Below are positions 1 through 11,799 of a stretch of 64,000 bases of DNA, piece by piece (position 1 is the first letter of the stretch; every line of letters begins with the position of its first letter). The notes under the pieces are model-generated. The model made no database searches. It was not told where the DNA came from and saw only the letters and a program-made list of their open reading frames with translations. The position numbers and the translations under genes were made by a program. This DNA comes from Siphlonurus alternatus (Eukaryota > Arthropoda > Insecta > Ephemeroptera > Siphlonuridae): the NCBI GenBank assembly GCA_949825025.1, contig OX463785.1, forward strand, positions 18,353,971 through 18,417,970, read 5' to 3'.

Positions 1-121
1 CGCGCGGTGCTGGAGAAGCCCTCGCTGACCGCCGTGCAGAACGGTTCCATCGAGGAGGAGTGTGAGGCCTCGGACTACGTGTTCCGTATCATCAGCAAGG
101 CGGGGCACCATGAGGATTTAT
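1..121 (+). CDS. SGSM1: SGSM exon 1 of the window (cut by the window edge)
   Basis: Reads in frame 1 and contains DYVFRII, which matches the end of the PH-like domain of SGSM1/2. The donor is t|GTGAGT at 122, leaving one base that joins GC of the next exon to make Cys. The following 578-base intron is plain AT-rich DNA with no repeat or gene that I can recognise. Confidence 0.85.
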
Positions 122-3100
122 GTGAGTGGAGTTACTTGTGGGGACTGTACCATATTTTTTCATTTTTATTATTTATTCAGAGCAATCTAGGTAGACTAGG
201 TAGGAGGTTAGGTGCTCCTTTTGCCAAGAATACAATAAATCATAAATATGGTGTGAATTACTTAACAATTAGCCTTGAAATGTGAAATGTAATGAAATAA
301 ACCCGATATTTTTTATAATTCATACAAGACACGGTATGTTAGTATAAACTTCATGATAAAAAGCATTGTGCACTGTAAATTATAATTCAAGTTAATAAAA
401 TATAGTATCATAGAAAATCAAAAGATCATAATTTAAAATAAAATGTATACTATAGTTTGCAAAGAGAGTCTATTGTAGTCCATACATCTCATTTCATACA
501 GAATTCCACAAAATCCGTCATTAAATTTAAAAAATGATAATAAATTCAACTACTGTGTTCTCCATTTAATATTTCTTCATTTTAGAAAATTTAATTAAAC
601 AGAAACAACTATTTTAGCTCTTATTTCTTAAATATTTAAGATTCATATATAAATACATGTCAATGTGTTCTCCAAAATGGCTTCTTGGTGTCTGTTTAGG
701 CTCGGACTGGTTCTTCCCCCGCAGCCCCGCGCCTCCCCCCTCGCCAGGCACTCGCTCCTCGCTGTTCTCCAGCTCCACCGCTAGCTCCACATCGTCCTCC
801 AAGTCGCTCAGTCTGGATGGAGTTCCTCTGCCGCCAGAGCCGTCGCCGCCGCCCGCAGTTGCCGCAAGGAGGGCCAACAACGCCAAGCTGACTCCGGGGT
901 AAAAGCATTTTCTTGAGAAAATACTATGATATCTATGTTGTGGACAATAGAAAAACTTGAAGTCAGTAACAATGTTTTTGGATTGTTGATCACAGACCGC
1001 ATCTGATGACAGACTTTATTATTATTTTATCAATATTGGATCTCATTTAAAAGCTGAAGGGTTAAAAATGTTATTAATATGTAATAAGTTACGGACAAAA
1101 TATTAAATAATTAGACTTCTTACTTGGTTTTTATTTGGCGATAACGGCCCATAACAACTAATTTGAAATTGTTATATTCCAATATTTTTCAATTGATTTT
1201 GCAATTAATTGTTTTGTATTTTAAATTTTATATTTTGTCAAAATTTAAAAATTGTGATATCAAATTTTGAAATGATTTAAATTACTTCAATGGTTTTTAA
1301 ATATAAAAAATTGTTAAAATACATTAAAAAATATTTAGTTTCAATCAAATCTGATACTTATTTTAGTTTAAACATTTTTAATTGAAGTCAAAATAATGCA
1401 CTACAATCAGTGGTATGACATTATTATTAGTTAATTACTGTTAATTTGTTTAACTGTAAAGATTCCTTAAGTTTAAGTCTCATGTAACATGTAACCGCCC
1501 TTCTTACAGCGACTCGATCCAGATTCTGTGCGACACGATGAAGCGACAGATCATCTCGCGCGCCTTCTACGGTTGGCTCGCCTACTGCAGACATCTCACC
1601 ACGGTGCGCACGCATCTCTCTGGTCTGGTCCACGCCGCCATCGTGTCCGCGTCCGAGCCGTCCGGTAAGAGGAGATCGTCAATATAGTATTGTTTTTTAA
1701 TTTAAGGACTATAGGTATTTTGTTTTGAATAATTTGAAACCAAATTCCACAAATATATTGATTAGGATTTTCTTATGAATAATTTGATTAGATTTTATTG
1801 ACTTATAATTTTTTTAAAAATTACTTGTATACTTATTTCACATATTTTGATACTTTTTACTGGTTTAATTTAAAATTTATGATTGTTTAATAATTTTATA
1901 TTAAATTATATTTTTAATACAATTATTATCAATATGATGAATAATTTTTTAATATTTAATTTTTAATAACAAATCAAACATTTTTTTTTGTAGTTTTTAA
2001 AAAACAATTGTTTTTATTTTTACAAAACATTTGAATAATAAAAATTATTTATTATTATTTTTTTTATATTTAAAACAATATTGCGCATATTTCAAAATTA
2101 TTCATCAAATGTAAAATTGTTCCTCTATCAATCTTATTCCTATTCATAAGCTGCAGCTCGATGCAATATATCAAATACATTCTATAATATTACAAATAAA
2201 ACCCTTGGTCGAGTATCATGTGAATAAAAATATTTACGACGTTAAAATACTGGAATTGTTTTTTAACATACAAGTACAATTTAAATAATTCTAATTTTTA
2301 TGCATTTATGGCTTACACTATTATTTTGTATCTACCTATATAGAATGCCTTTAACGATAGTTAAATGCATTTCAATTATTTTTAAATTGAATGCCATGGC
2401 TTTTCCTTTAACCAAATTTTTAATGTAAATCTTAAATTAATTTATTTATTTAAAAAGAGTTTAAAGACCGGCACTATTTATCCGAACTATTAAATAAAAA
2501 AAAACTCAGGGAACGAGGAAACCTAATTGACGATGGTCTGTGTTTGTTTAGATGCTTCGTGCGGCCTGACGGAGGAGAAGTGGCGCGAGATGACGTCACA
2601 GGGTCACAAGATGGACCAGGACGAGGTGTTCAGACTGACTTATTACGGGGGAGTGGCGCACAGCATCCGCAAGGAGGTAACTGCACTGCGCGTCTCCTAG
2701 TTGAAAAATTACGTCTTCAACTCATCTTTTACACGTCTAAACCTAATCTTATTTATATACCGTCTAGCTTTTTGCCTCAAAAATACATTTTATTTCTTCT
2801 TCGCTCAAAGTGAGGATTAAATGAAGAAAAAATTTCTAATATTTTATGCTCAATAAGAGGAAATAAGACGTAATTTCGTCTCTTTCCCTTTTTTTTTTTC
2901 TCTAAAATAGTGCAAAATAGGAAGGAATTAGACGAGGAGTGAGCTTAATGGCGAATAAAAAATGAAATATTTTCAGCTCGGGTCACATTTAATTATGTTT
3001 TTATCGTATTTGTAATGTCCTCTATCTTTGGTTGACTTTGCAACGAAGGATCTAACTGACCCAAAACGAGCCAACTACTTCCGAGCATAAAACCGAAATG

Positions 3101-6100
3101 AATGACAACCTTCCACCATTGATGTCTGTGACATGAACAAAATCTCCAAGCTCATATGTTGGCGGGATGGGGAGATGCAATTCTTATGTATTTTAACTTT
3201 TATTAGGGTCTTCAAAGTGGGAGTTTTAAACCTGAAGATATAATAACCCCTTTTTCTGAGCCCCTATACTTTTAGTAAAATTAGTTATTAAAAATAATAT
3301 TCACTAGTATACCATGCATTCCTCACCAATTAAAGAGACACAATAAAATATTATGACAAAAAATAAAAAATTCTCATTAGAATGTTTAAAACTATTTTAC
3401 CACTATTTATTAATGTAGCACCTAATTTTACACCTGATATTCCAGGTGTGGCCGTACCTGCTGGGTCACGTGTCGTTCTCCAGCACTGCTGAGGAGCGTG
3501 CTGAGCAGGACCTGGCCATGCGACGCTCCTACGAAACCACCATGTCCGAGTGGCTGGCAGTCGAGGCGATCGTCCGTCAGAGAGACAAGGAGGCGATGGC
3601 AGCCACCCTCGCCAAATTGAGCTCTGAGAGCACGAGCAACGCAGGAGACGCTCCCCCGCCAGCAGCTTTAACCAAAGAACTTAGCAATGATGTGAGTTAT
3701 AAACTAAATGAAATATTAGAATGTGAAAGTTTTAGTGGCTTAATCGAAAGAAGAGGTAAAAATATAGTACTGTGAATTTTTTCAGATTTTTATGAGACCG
3801 GGAACTATTTTTAAAAAATTATTGAAAGTCTATTTTGATGACGTCACGGGCGGCACCCCTTAAGAAAAAGGATAGGGCAGTGCCGCCCGTGACGTCATAA
3901 AATAGACTTTCAATAATTTTTTAAAAATAGTTCCCGGTCTCAGAAAAATCTGAAAAAAATTCACAGTACCTTTTTTCAATTAAGCCACTAAAATTTTCAC
4001 ATTCTAATATATCATTTAGTATTTAAATGTTTTATTTATTAAGTTTTAAAAATAAAATAAAATAATTAAATATTTAAAATTAATTTCTGCAAAGAAATAT
4101 TTGTTTTTGTTTTTTTGTGTCAATTTTTTATATAACAAATTAATAATTATTAATATTGCAATATTTAATATTTAAATAATTCTCAACATTACTATATTAT
4201 GTTAATTTTAAAAATCAATTATGTTGATTCTTTTTTGTAGAAGAATAAAATATAAAAAGTATTTACGTTTATGAATTAATAAATCTTACGAGATAGATTA
4301 TACATTTATAATTACTATGTTTTCATACTAGATATTTCTATACCATGTGTCTTGTATTAATGGTTTGGTTCAACTTCATGCCTGTTATAGTTTTCATAAT
4401 TTCAAAAAGGGACATTAATTCAAACTTCTCTCACTCAGGTATTTGAGGACAGTGACGATGAATCAGAGTCCTGCTGTATCGACGTAGAAGGAGACGCTGG
4501 GGCCGAGGGGCCAAGGGGTCGAGTGGGCCGCCGTCCCACCGTGTGTCCACCCAACTCACTCGAGGCCCCGGACGAATCTCAGCAGCAGCCGCCGGAACCA
4601 GCCAAGTTGATCCAGGGAGTCGCTGGAATGGCGAACGGAATTGAACCTGAGCACCAGGTAAGATGTTCTCCAATGTAGGGAAGTGTTGAATTTGTTTATT
4701 TTATATTTCCCTCATGAGTACATAAATAACAAGTCAGAGGCAGGAAATTCACTATCAGTCCAATAAGAATAATTTCATTTCCCGAAGATTGAGTAGTGAA
4801 TCCCTGAAGTAAATTTTATTGTTTCTTTTATGTGCCATCATTGCTAGTTAAAATTTATAAAGATTTTTACTAATTATTATTTTGTTTTAATTTATCTTAC
4901 ATACCTAAAATATGCCTTTATATAGAAATTTGCCATCATTTTATTTTTTTTTAAATGAAACCAAAATTTTGAATTTTGTAATTCTACTTACTAACTAAAT
5001 TTGGAAACCTGAACTTTTCGAAACTCTAACTTAACTTTCATGACGTCCATTAATATTTCAAATTATAATAAGTTGTTTTCAAACTAAAATAATTCTTTCA
5101 ATTCAATGTTGATAGAACTCCGAGGAACGAGCTGCCTCCCCAGATGAGGGGGTGGGGGAAGAACTTGATGACACAGCAGCCCCCGTGGAGGAGGTCGTGG
5201 AGGCGGCGGTACCACCCCAAGAGGCAGCAAACAGTGGTAGGTTGTAGTTGCAGGACATACATTTATTTTGTATTTTCTTACTTTTACAAAATTAACATTT
5301 TAGTGTCTGCTATGATGTACATCCTAAGTGTCTTTCACCATACGTCATAATACAATATGACGTCACGATTGTGTAGGCAAAACATTGTCAGTGGCATAGT
5401 AAATACATGTTAAAGTTGGTCTCGAAATCAATTTCTCCTGGCTATTCACATCATTTTTCTTATAATTTTCTTTCATAAATGGTGACAAGAAGAATCAATG
5501 CTACTATCTAAGAAAAATATATGACCAAAAAAATAATTGTGTTTAAAAATATATTTTAAGAATTTTAAGAATTATGATAATATAATGAATAATTTAGGAT
5601 TTTAAAGACAGTAACATGATTACCGTAATGAAAAATAGACTCAAATTTTGCATTAAAAACAAGAGGACTATTAATGCTTACAAATGCATTCGACTTAATT
5701 TTTAGGAGTGGCTAGCGAGGGGGTCCTTGTGACCACCACCAACCCTTCAGTGGACAGTGGCAACCAGAGTGAACCCACGGAAGACAACGCAGCTGGTAAG
5801 CAAACTAGCCAAGCAATGTAACATGCACCTTCAATAAATCAGTATTTAAAAGTAACCCTGCTGGAACCTATTACATCATGTGCTGCTCCTGAAATCTTCC
5901 CAGTCTCCATTTATTTCTTATTTTCTATATTCTTCAAATTAATATCTTCATTTTAAATCTATAATTTCCTCCATTTCCATCTAAAAACATCTGTCCAGGT
6001 AGCGGTACAATCCCATAATGGACAACTTACATAAAAAAATGTTATTGCAGAAATGAATAGACGGCATCAAATTATGCTACTCTAATTTTTTTCAGATTTT

Positions 6101-9100
6101 TTTTAGACCTGCATCTATTTTTAAATAATTATTAAAAATTCTGTAAGTTAAGTTGGCACCCCTGAATCCTTAATAAAAAGGATTGAACCGAGACGCCTAT
6201 TGACGCCTCCAGGGGGCGTGGCCGCACTTTCAATAATTATTTAAAAATAGTTCCGGGTCTCAAAAAAATCTGAAAAAAATCAGAGTAGCATAATTTGGTA
6301 CCTTCTATTAATTTCTGCAATAAAAAAATTTTCATGTAGGTTGTCCATTCTCTCATTTTCACTCGCCCTCTTGGTAAAAGTAGCTATTATGGTGACACCT
6401 TCACAATTGTCCTTCCGCAAAGAAGATTTTCTCCCATTACCTTCACCTTACATGTCTTGGCAGGTCCAGGATATCCGATATGTATTTTTTTTAAACTCTT
6501 ATCAGGACCTGTAACTAACTCAAACATCCATCACAAATATAAATAAACAAATAAAAATGTAAAAAAATAAATTATTTTTTCAGGTTTGGTGAACGGCAGC
6601 TCGGGCCTGCAGAGCGGAGGGGTGACTGTTGACCAACTGAACGGAGGGGTCAGCCCAGGGTCACGGTCAGGGGCGGTCAGTCCGGCCAGCTCGCAAGGGG
6701 GCGTGTACTCGGTGAGTGTTTTACCAGGATAGTTATCAGAGAAATTACCTTTTTGTTGAGATTTTATGTGATAAATCATAAGTTCCTTTTAAGTTTAAAG
6801 AGTGATATAAAGCTGGTTTTAAGATAGAGTTGTTTTAATTATTGCTTACAATTTTCCCTTGTAAGAAAGCTTCAACTCCATTTTTTTATGTGGAGGTGAA
6901 ATTTTCTTAAAAATTGTGTGTAAAATTGCATCGTGTATTACAGGCTCAACAGCAGCTTTATTTTATGATATGAAAAAGCATGTTGCTCTTGTTTATTACT
7001 TTAAATATTTCTAAACTAAAATATAATTAGAGTGTATGATAATAGTTTAGTTAGTTTTCAACAGAACAAATTTTATTTTACAATTTCAATTGAGCTCTGA
7101 CGATGTGTTGTTTCATATATTTGTTTACAGGGAGTTTCTCTATGCATGACAAGTAATTTGACTAGTATATGTCGCACCTAGAAAATATTCAGAGTTCTGA
7201 CATACCGAAAGGAATATTATTAAGCCCCAAAGAACCAGCCTCTTGTCAACGACCCCACAAAATATCATCAGGGTCCATATTCTATATTACGCTCCTGTTC
7301 ATGTTTGTCCAGACTGAACTGCTGGAGTTGTACGGGCTGAACCTTCACCGCATCGACAAGGACGTGCAGCGCTGCGACCGCAACTATTGGTACTTCTCCA
7401 CCGACAATCTGGACAAACTGCGCAACGTGATGTGCACGTGAGTACTATTTTAAACATGAGTCAGTCAAACATATGATAGTCAGGGAGCTCACATATAAAA
7501 ATGTAATCAGTCTATCTTTAAAGCTGGTATCACACGATACAATTTTGCATACAATTTTTTTTGCTAGAAAATTTCATCTCCATACAAACAAATGGAGTTG
7601 CAGATTTTTTGAAAGGAAAAATTGTATGCAATAAGTTGAAAAATTGTATCGTGTAATACCGGCTTTAGAGGTTCTCACACTTCTCACCATTGCACACATT
7701 TTTTTTAGTAACTTTGATTAATATTATGCATAAAATTAAAATAAAAATTTAAAAAAATATATTTCTTTACATTTGAAAAATAAATATTTATTTTTTACAA
7801 ACTGAAATTAAACAAAAATATAAAAACTATTAATTATTTTATTTCATTGTTCTAACTAATACCTGTATTTTATATAAAATAAGTGATGGTATATATATTT
7901 TCTTTATTGATACAATTTGACAGTGGTTAATATTAAATTGCAAGCATTTGCTTTCATTTTCAATTAGTGCTCGCGAGATAAAATAAGATTGTGAAAAATA
8001 TTTAAAAAAACGTATCGACATTTAAGACAAATCAGGTTTAATAACCGAAAATGACAAGAATGGAAGAGATGGATTGTCATTTCAGTTTACTCATTTCATA
8101 TTTTTCCATTGTGTGGTAATTTAAATTTAACTTATTTTTTAGATTTTCAAGATGGTTTAACATGAGTTGCCTATAAAATAAACGTAGTTTGTTTACGGTC
8201 TCGTTCTCAGTTTGATGTCTTCAAAGTTTATTATTTAAAAAAAATATATGAATTGGCTGTTTATTGCGGTAAAATAAAATAGAAAGCTCATGTTTTTTGC
8301 AACTAATTAGCCCAAGATGAAAAACTGTTAAAAATTTCAGGTGTCGGAAATATTTGTGCTGACTCCTCTACTTTTATTCGGCGTGATTTACAAGCCTTAC
8401 TAAAAGTGTCTCCATTTCAGGTACGTGTGGGAGCACCTGGACATCGGATACCTGCAGGGAATGTGCGACCTGGTGGCGCCTCTTCTGGTCATAATGGATG
8501 ACGAGGCGCTCTCGTACGCGTGCTTCTGTCGCCTCATGGAGAGAATGGCAGCAAACTTTCCCCACGCTCACGACGGAGCTATGGACGCACACTTCGCAAA
8601 TATGAGGTAAACGTTCGTGTGATATTTGTTATTGGAGAATTTGACAGACAAGTTTTATTTGCTACTTATAGATTATTATTAATGCATGATAGAATAATTG
8701 CATTTAAAAAAGTGTCAACATAACGTATTAAAATTTAAACTACTTGAGGAATACGCTGAATTTGGTATATGTTGTGGCATAAATTCAAAGTAATATCATG
8801 TAGTACTCGGAATAAAGTGCAAATTTATTTTCAGCCATAATTTCAAAATTAATTTGATTTTTTTTTAGAAATTTTATTTGTCATTATTAAAATTTTAATT
8901 ACCATTAAAAATATAAAATTCAATTCAATTTTTATTTTAAATAATTAAAAGTGAAATAAACTTTTAATAGAATATTGATAATTTAAAATAGTTGTAAATA
9001 TAAAAATATATATTAAATAACTCGTTCATTTGCATTATTGCATTAAATGCAAATGATATTAGGTAATGATTCGGAAAGTAAATTAATCAAATAATCAGTT

Positions 9101-10950
9101 CATCTCAATTCCAATATTCAAATTTCGGTCTTGCTATATTAGACTCAAATATAATACTAGGTGAACTAGGTCTACTCATCAGTTCTTTATTAGTGTTATT
9201 AATATAATTTAATTTAGAAATATTTAAAATGAAAATATCAAACTGAAATAAAAAGCAAATTTTATTTCAGTATTTTTTTTAATGATTAGTAAGTTACTGT
9301 AAAAGTAAAATAATCGTGAAAAAAATATTTAAAGTAACTCTCATTCTTTATTAAAGCATTACATGCAAATACATTTCAAACATGGTACGCCTTCAAGATG
9401 AAAGTTATCAAAATGTTACGAAATGAAACATTTTGAAGGTAGATAAACACTGCTCAGGTTTTCAATCATCACCGTGTGTCTACAGGTCCCTGATTCAGAT
9501 CCTCGACTCCGAGATGTTCGAGTTGATGCACCAACATGGTGACTACACCCACTTCTACTTCTGCTACCGCTGGTTCCTACTCGACTTCAAGAGAGGTAAC
9601 CCATACTAATTTTTGTAATCAGTTTTTATTTTTGATAAGGGCTCTGAGGTGAGCTTTAATAAAGTCAAGATTCCTACTGCCTTTATTGTCTCAGTTGGGA
9701 GTACTAAAAAATCTGTTTATCAGATATTTATTTCAATTTTTTAATAACAAATATATTTATTTGTTTGTTTTAAATTGAATTTAAAAAATACACAAAAATG
9801 TGGAAAAGTAATATATGAAAAACCCAAGAATTAAGATTATTTGATCGATTTGACCTCTAAATGACCTCCAAATGACCTCATAGAGCTGCTGTACGATGAC
9901 GTGTTCAGCGTGTGGGAGACGATCTGGGCGTCCAAGCACGTCGCCTCGCCACAGTTCGGACTGTTCCTCGCCCTGGCCCTGGTGGAGACCTACCGCGATA
10001 TCATCCTGGGGAACGCCATGGACTTCACCGACATCATCAAGTTCTTTAATGGTGAGTATCAGATATAAAAATGAAATCATTGACAAAAGTTATATATATT
10101 TATTGATGCATTTTTTCCTAATGCCGGTAATTATTATTATTAATTATTGAAGAAAAACACATTTCTTGTGTAGAGACGTAAAGGATAGGATCTAAAAGAT
10201 GAAGAAGGAAATGGCCACATTTAAATTATTATATTATTATTAAAAAATAGTGCCAAGACTTGGAGGGGGGGGGGGAGGAGGAATCTGAGTTACATGACTT
10301 AGGAAACTATTAATTTCTTCAATAACTAAAGTTACTCATATGTCATACATATAATACATTATGCACTGTACAGTACATTGTAAAAAAAAATGCGTTTAAT
10401 CTGTAAAAAATATATAATATAATTAAAAAATGTGTCTAGTTACATCTCATACCAATTGAGTTTTGCAGTTGTTACAAATGGTACTTGTCTTCATAATATA
10501 TTTAAAGCTAAAAATATAAAAAAACTTTTTGTAAAAATAATAATAATAATACCAAACAAGGCTGTAATGTAACAATTATATTTTGTATAAAACAATATTA
10601 ATAATTTTATATTTTTCTTTCAGTAATCTTTATAAAAAAGTATTATTGAATGCTATACAATTTGTGCAGTAATATATGAATTAATTTATTTTAATTGAAT
10701 TTTTTCATTTTTTTTATTGTGTCATACTGATTGACAACCAAGTTTTATGTATGTAATTGAAATTGAGTACAAGATATATTATTTAATTAAATAAATCCCC
10801 TGTACATTTGAGACACATGTCATTTTAGTTCTAATCGAAGAACATCTTGATTTTGTTTCAGAAATGGCCGAGAGGCATGACGCCAAGGCGGTGTTGAATT
10901 TATCCCGGGAGCTCGTACTGCAGCTGCAAACTCTCATAGAAAACAAGTAA
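1..10950 (+). CDS. SGSM1: Small G protein signaling modulator 1/2-like, RUN-PH-TBC family Rab-GAP (3' part, 14 exons)
   Basis: SGSM proteins are TBC-domain GTPase-activating proteins that also bind Rab and Rap GTPases on endomembranes. The exons are 1-121, 700-898, 1510-1664, 2552-2676, 3446-3691, 4439-4657, 5116-5236, 5706-5795, 6584-6711, 7313-7437, 8421-8606, 9486-9595, 9884-10051 and 10862-10950. They total 2082 bases, exactly 693 codons plus TAA, with GT/AG borders and matching phases throughout. Residues 1-41 resemble the end of the PH-like domain. Residues 107-159 are the conserved linker containing [20 protein letters not shown]. The TBC domain starts near 159, is interrupted by an acidic low-complexity insert (about 225-465), and resumes from 469. 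The Arg finger (IDKDVQR, Arg488) and Gln finger (YLQ, Gln522) are intact, so GAP activity is expected. The RUN domain and start codon lie before the window. I cannot tell whether SGSM1 or SGSM2 is the closer vertebrate relative; insects may have a single gene. Confidence 0.95.
700..898 (+). CDS. SGSM1: SGSM exon 2: Pro/Ser-rich linker
   Basis: Encodes a low-complexity linker rich in Ser, Pro and Ala ([19 protein letters not shown] and onward). The acceptor is tctgtttAG at 698-699. A second AG at 723-724 gives the wrong phase, so 700 is preferred. The donor is GTAAAA at 899. The next intron (899-1509) is AT-rich without visible features. Confidence 0.75.
1510..1664 (+). CDS. SGSM1: SGSM exon 3: conserved linker before the TBC domain
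   Basis: Translates to a segment with [20 protein letters not shown] and [11 protein letters not shown], a diagnostic block of SGSM1/2. Acceptor cttacAG, donor GTAAGA. The next intron (1665-2551) is very AT-rich and holds nothing I can identify. Confidence 0.93.
2552..2676 (+). CDS. SGSM1: SGSM exon 4: start of the TBC domain
   Basis: Encodes a segment with [10 protein letters not shown] and [17 protein letters not shown], the first part of the TBC fold. The donor GTAACT leaves phase 0. The coding sequence contains one TGACGTCA octamer at 2591-2598. The next intron (2677-3445) has no recognisable feature. Confidence 0.93.
3446..3691 (+). CDS. SGSM1: SGSM exon 5: TBC helix and start of the acidic insert
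   Basis: Begins [11 protein letters not shown], completing the [11 protein letters not shown] motif of TBC domains, then runs into a charged helix and a Ser/Ala/Pro-rich stretch. The donor is gat|GTGAGT. A palindromic element starts only 11 bases inside the intron; the remaining 418 bases of intron (4021-4438) are AT-rich and featureless. Confidence 0.93.
3703..4020. repeat. Hairpin (MITE-like) element next to the SGSM exon 5 donor
   Basis: The two halves are inverted copies. The termini ACTAAATG / CATTTAGT are followed inward by matching segments that include the CAGATTTTT and GGGAACTATTTTTAAAAA blocks. The inner stem is GC-rich and carries TGACGTCA in both arms (3839-3846 and 3890-3897). 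Internal blocks resemble those of the elements at 6017-6349 and 53987-54326, but the ends differ, so this is a related subfamily or a composite. No coding capacity. Confidence 0.85.
4439..4657 (+). CDS. SGSM1: SGSM exon 6: acidic, low-complexity insert
   Basis: 73 codons in phase 0 between acceptor ctcactcAG and donor GTAAGA. Starts [19 protein letters not shown] and continues rich in Gly, Pro, Gln and Glu. It forms part of the variable insert that splits the TBC domain in SGSM1/2. The following intron (4658-5115) is AT-rich with no feature. Confidence 0.85.
5116..5236 (+). CDS. SGSM1: SGSM exon 7: acidic insert
   Basis: Encodes an acidic stretch ([18 protein letters not shown] and onward) ending in one base that pairs with GA of exon 8. 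The acceptor TTGATAG has a weak pyrimidine tract, so this may be an optional exon. The next intron (5237-5705) carries one TGACGTCA at 5358-5365 and is otherwise plain. Confidence 0.75.
5706..5795 (+). CDS. SGSM1: SGSM exon 8: variable insert
   Basis: Thirty codons, a multiple of three in length (90 bases), reading [19 protein letters not shown] and onward. Because exon 8 starts and ends in phase 1, it could be skipped without a frameshift. Acceptor aatttttAG, donor GTAAGC. Confidence 0.75.
6017..6349. repeat. 333-base hairpin MITE in SGSM intron 8
   Basis: Starts AATGGACAAC and ends GTTGTCCATT, and the halves are inverted copies almost throughout (ATTGCAGAAATGAATAG near one end mirrored by CTATTAATTTCTGCAAT near the other). 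A close second copy lies at 53987-54326, sharing the ends and the central GACGCCTATTGACGCCTCC block. There is no coding capacity, so it would depend on an unknown transposase. No clear target duplication; a TA site is possible. Confidence 0.88.
6584..6711 (+). CDS. SGSM1: SGSM exon 9: Gly/Ser-rich end of the insert
   Basis: Encodes a Gly/Ser-rich stretch ([20 protein letters not shown] and onward) ending GGVYS in phase 0. Acceptor ttttttcAG, donor GTGAGT. The following intron (6712-7312) shows nothing recognisable. Confidence 0.85.
7313..7437 (+). CDS. SGSM1: SGSM exon 10: TBC core with the arginine finger
   Basis: Encodes a segment containing [20 protein letters not shown], which carries the IxxDxxR motif of TBC GAPs. 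The catalytic arginine is codon 7370-7372. Acceptor tttgtccAG, donor GTGAGT. The frame is also open upstream of the acceptor, but that stretch is intronic in composition and lacks homology. Confidence 0.95.
7516..7670. repeat. Short inverted-repeat element (MITE-like) in SGSM intron 10
   Basis: The left arm CTTTAAAGCTGGTATCACAC is mirrored by GTGTAATACCGGCTTTAGAG on the right. Inside, ACGATACAATTTT and ATGCAATACAATTT-like blocks also pair. The element is about 155 bases, non-coding and imperfectly palindromic. The rest of the intron (7671-8420) is AT-rich without features. Confidence 0.8.
8421..8606 (+). CDS. SGSM1: SGSM exon 11: TBC core with the glutamine finger
   Basis: Encodes a segment with [20 protein letters not shown]; the YxQ glutamine is codon 8455-8457. 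It continues through HFANM, conserved in SGSM1/2. Acceptor ccatttcAG, donor GTAAAC. The next intron (8607-9485) is AT-rich and empty as far as I can see. Confidence 0.95.
9486..9595 (+). CDS. SGSM1: SGSM exon 12: TBC core
   Basis: Encodes [16 protein letters not shown] and [19 protein letters not shown], nearly invariant across SGSM proteins. Acceptor gtctacAG, donor GTAACC. One base is left over for the next exon. Confidence 0.95.
9884..10051 (+). CDS. SGSM1: SGSM exon 13: TBC core
   Basis: Encodes [20 protein letters not shown] and onward to [11 protein letters not shown], the C-terminal lobe of the TBC domain. The acceptor sits directly after three TGACCT direct repeats (9851-9878). Donor GTGAGT. 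The next intron (10052-10861) is AT-rich, with a G-rich run near 10260. Confidence 0.95.
10862..10950 (+). CDS. SGSM1: SGSM last exon with stop codon
   Basis: Encodes [19 protein letters not shown] and ends LQTLIENK, the characteristic C-terminus of SGSM1/2, followed by TAA at 10948-10950. The acceptor is ttgtttcAG. Confidence 0.95.
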
Positions 10951-11799
10951 GCCATGACGTCATCAAAGAGGCACCGTGACGTCATCAAGGTCACTCAAAT
11001 GTCATCGGACAGAGGTGATCATCACCCTGTCTTCGCACAGTCAATTCTAATCCTTTTCCCTTCCTTCCATAATTCATAGATTATTAGTTCGACCAAATTT
11101 TACAAAATTATAACAAAAATGCATTTACAAGAAACAATTTTAATTTAATAATAAAAAACAATAAAAACTGCAGAAAAAAACTAATAATAATTTTTAAATG
11201 ATTTTTTATGAAAACAAATTTTTGTAATGTAAATCATTTAAATGAAAAATAAACTAAAATATTAAAAAAATAAATGTTGCGCTAAATATAAAAAAAAAAC
11301 TAAAGTCAGCATATTTTGTTGGAATGAAAATATATACCGATCTTGCCTCTTCACGTTCTAGTACTTGATCGCTACATAATTGAGTTATAAATATTATGCT
11401 TTACTAATTAAATCTCACGAATATAACAAAATTATTAAACCTAACACATTTAACCTTGTAAATGCATAGTAAAAATTTGTAATTATTCTTGTGTACGACT
11501 ACATCATCATTAAAAATACAATTATCGTTATTATACTATCGAGAATTTCTATTTTTGTGTGTGAAATTGTGTACATTTAATGCCAATGTTGTGAAATTTA
11601 TTATATGCAAAGTGTGTGATTGTGCAACACACAACTTAGGCAAAGTATCAACCTTTTTCTTTTTTAATCTTCCAAAATTATAATTAGTATGAATATTAGA
11701 TTAATATTTCAATATTCCTAACTTTTTAAAGTATTTTTCTACTAAATTACAATGAAATATAATTAATTTAAAATAATGCTTTTCGTTAATCATAGTATT
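10951..11799 (+). other. SGSM 3' untranslated region and flank
   Basis: Directly after the stop lie two TGACGTCATCAA copies 22 bases apart (from 10955 and 10977). AATAAA-type poly(A) signals occur at about 11160 and 11240, but I cannot say which is used. No further exon or gene is visible up to the foldback element. Confidence 0.5.

Noticed and set aside
614..1002. Overlapping minus-strand open frames over SGSM exon 2
   Set aside because: They are low-complexity shadows of the GC-rich plus-strand exon, and the plus frame joins in phase with both neighbours.
4431..4673. Minus-strand frame of 80 codons over SGSM exon 6
   Set aside because: Antisense shadow of a coding exon whose plus frame has correct splice sites and phase.
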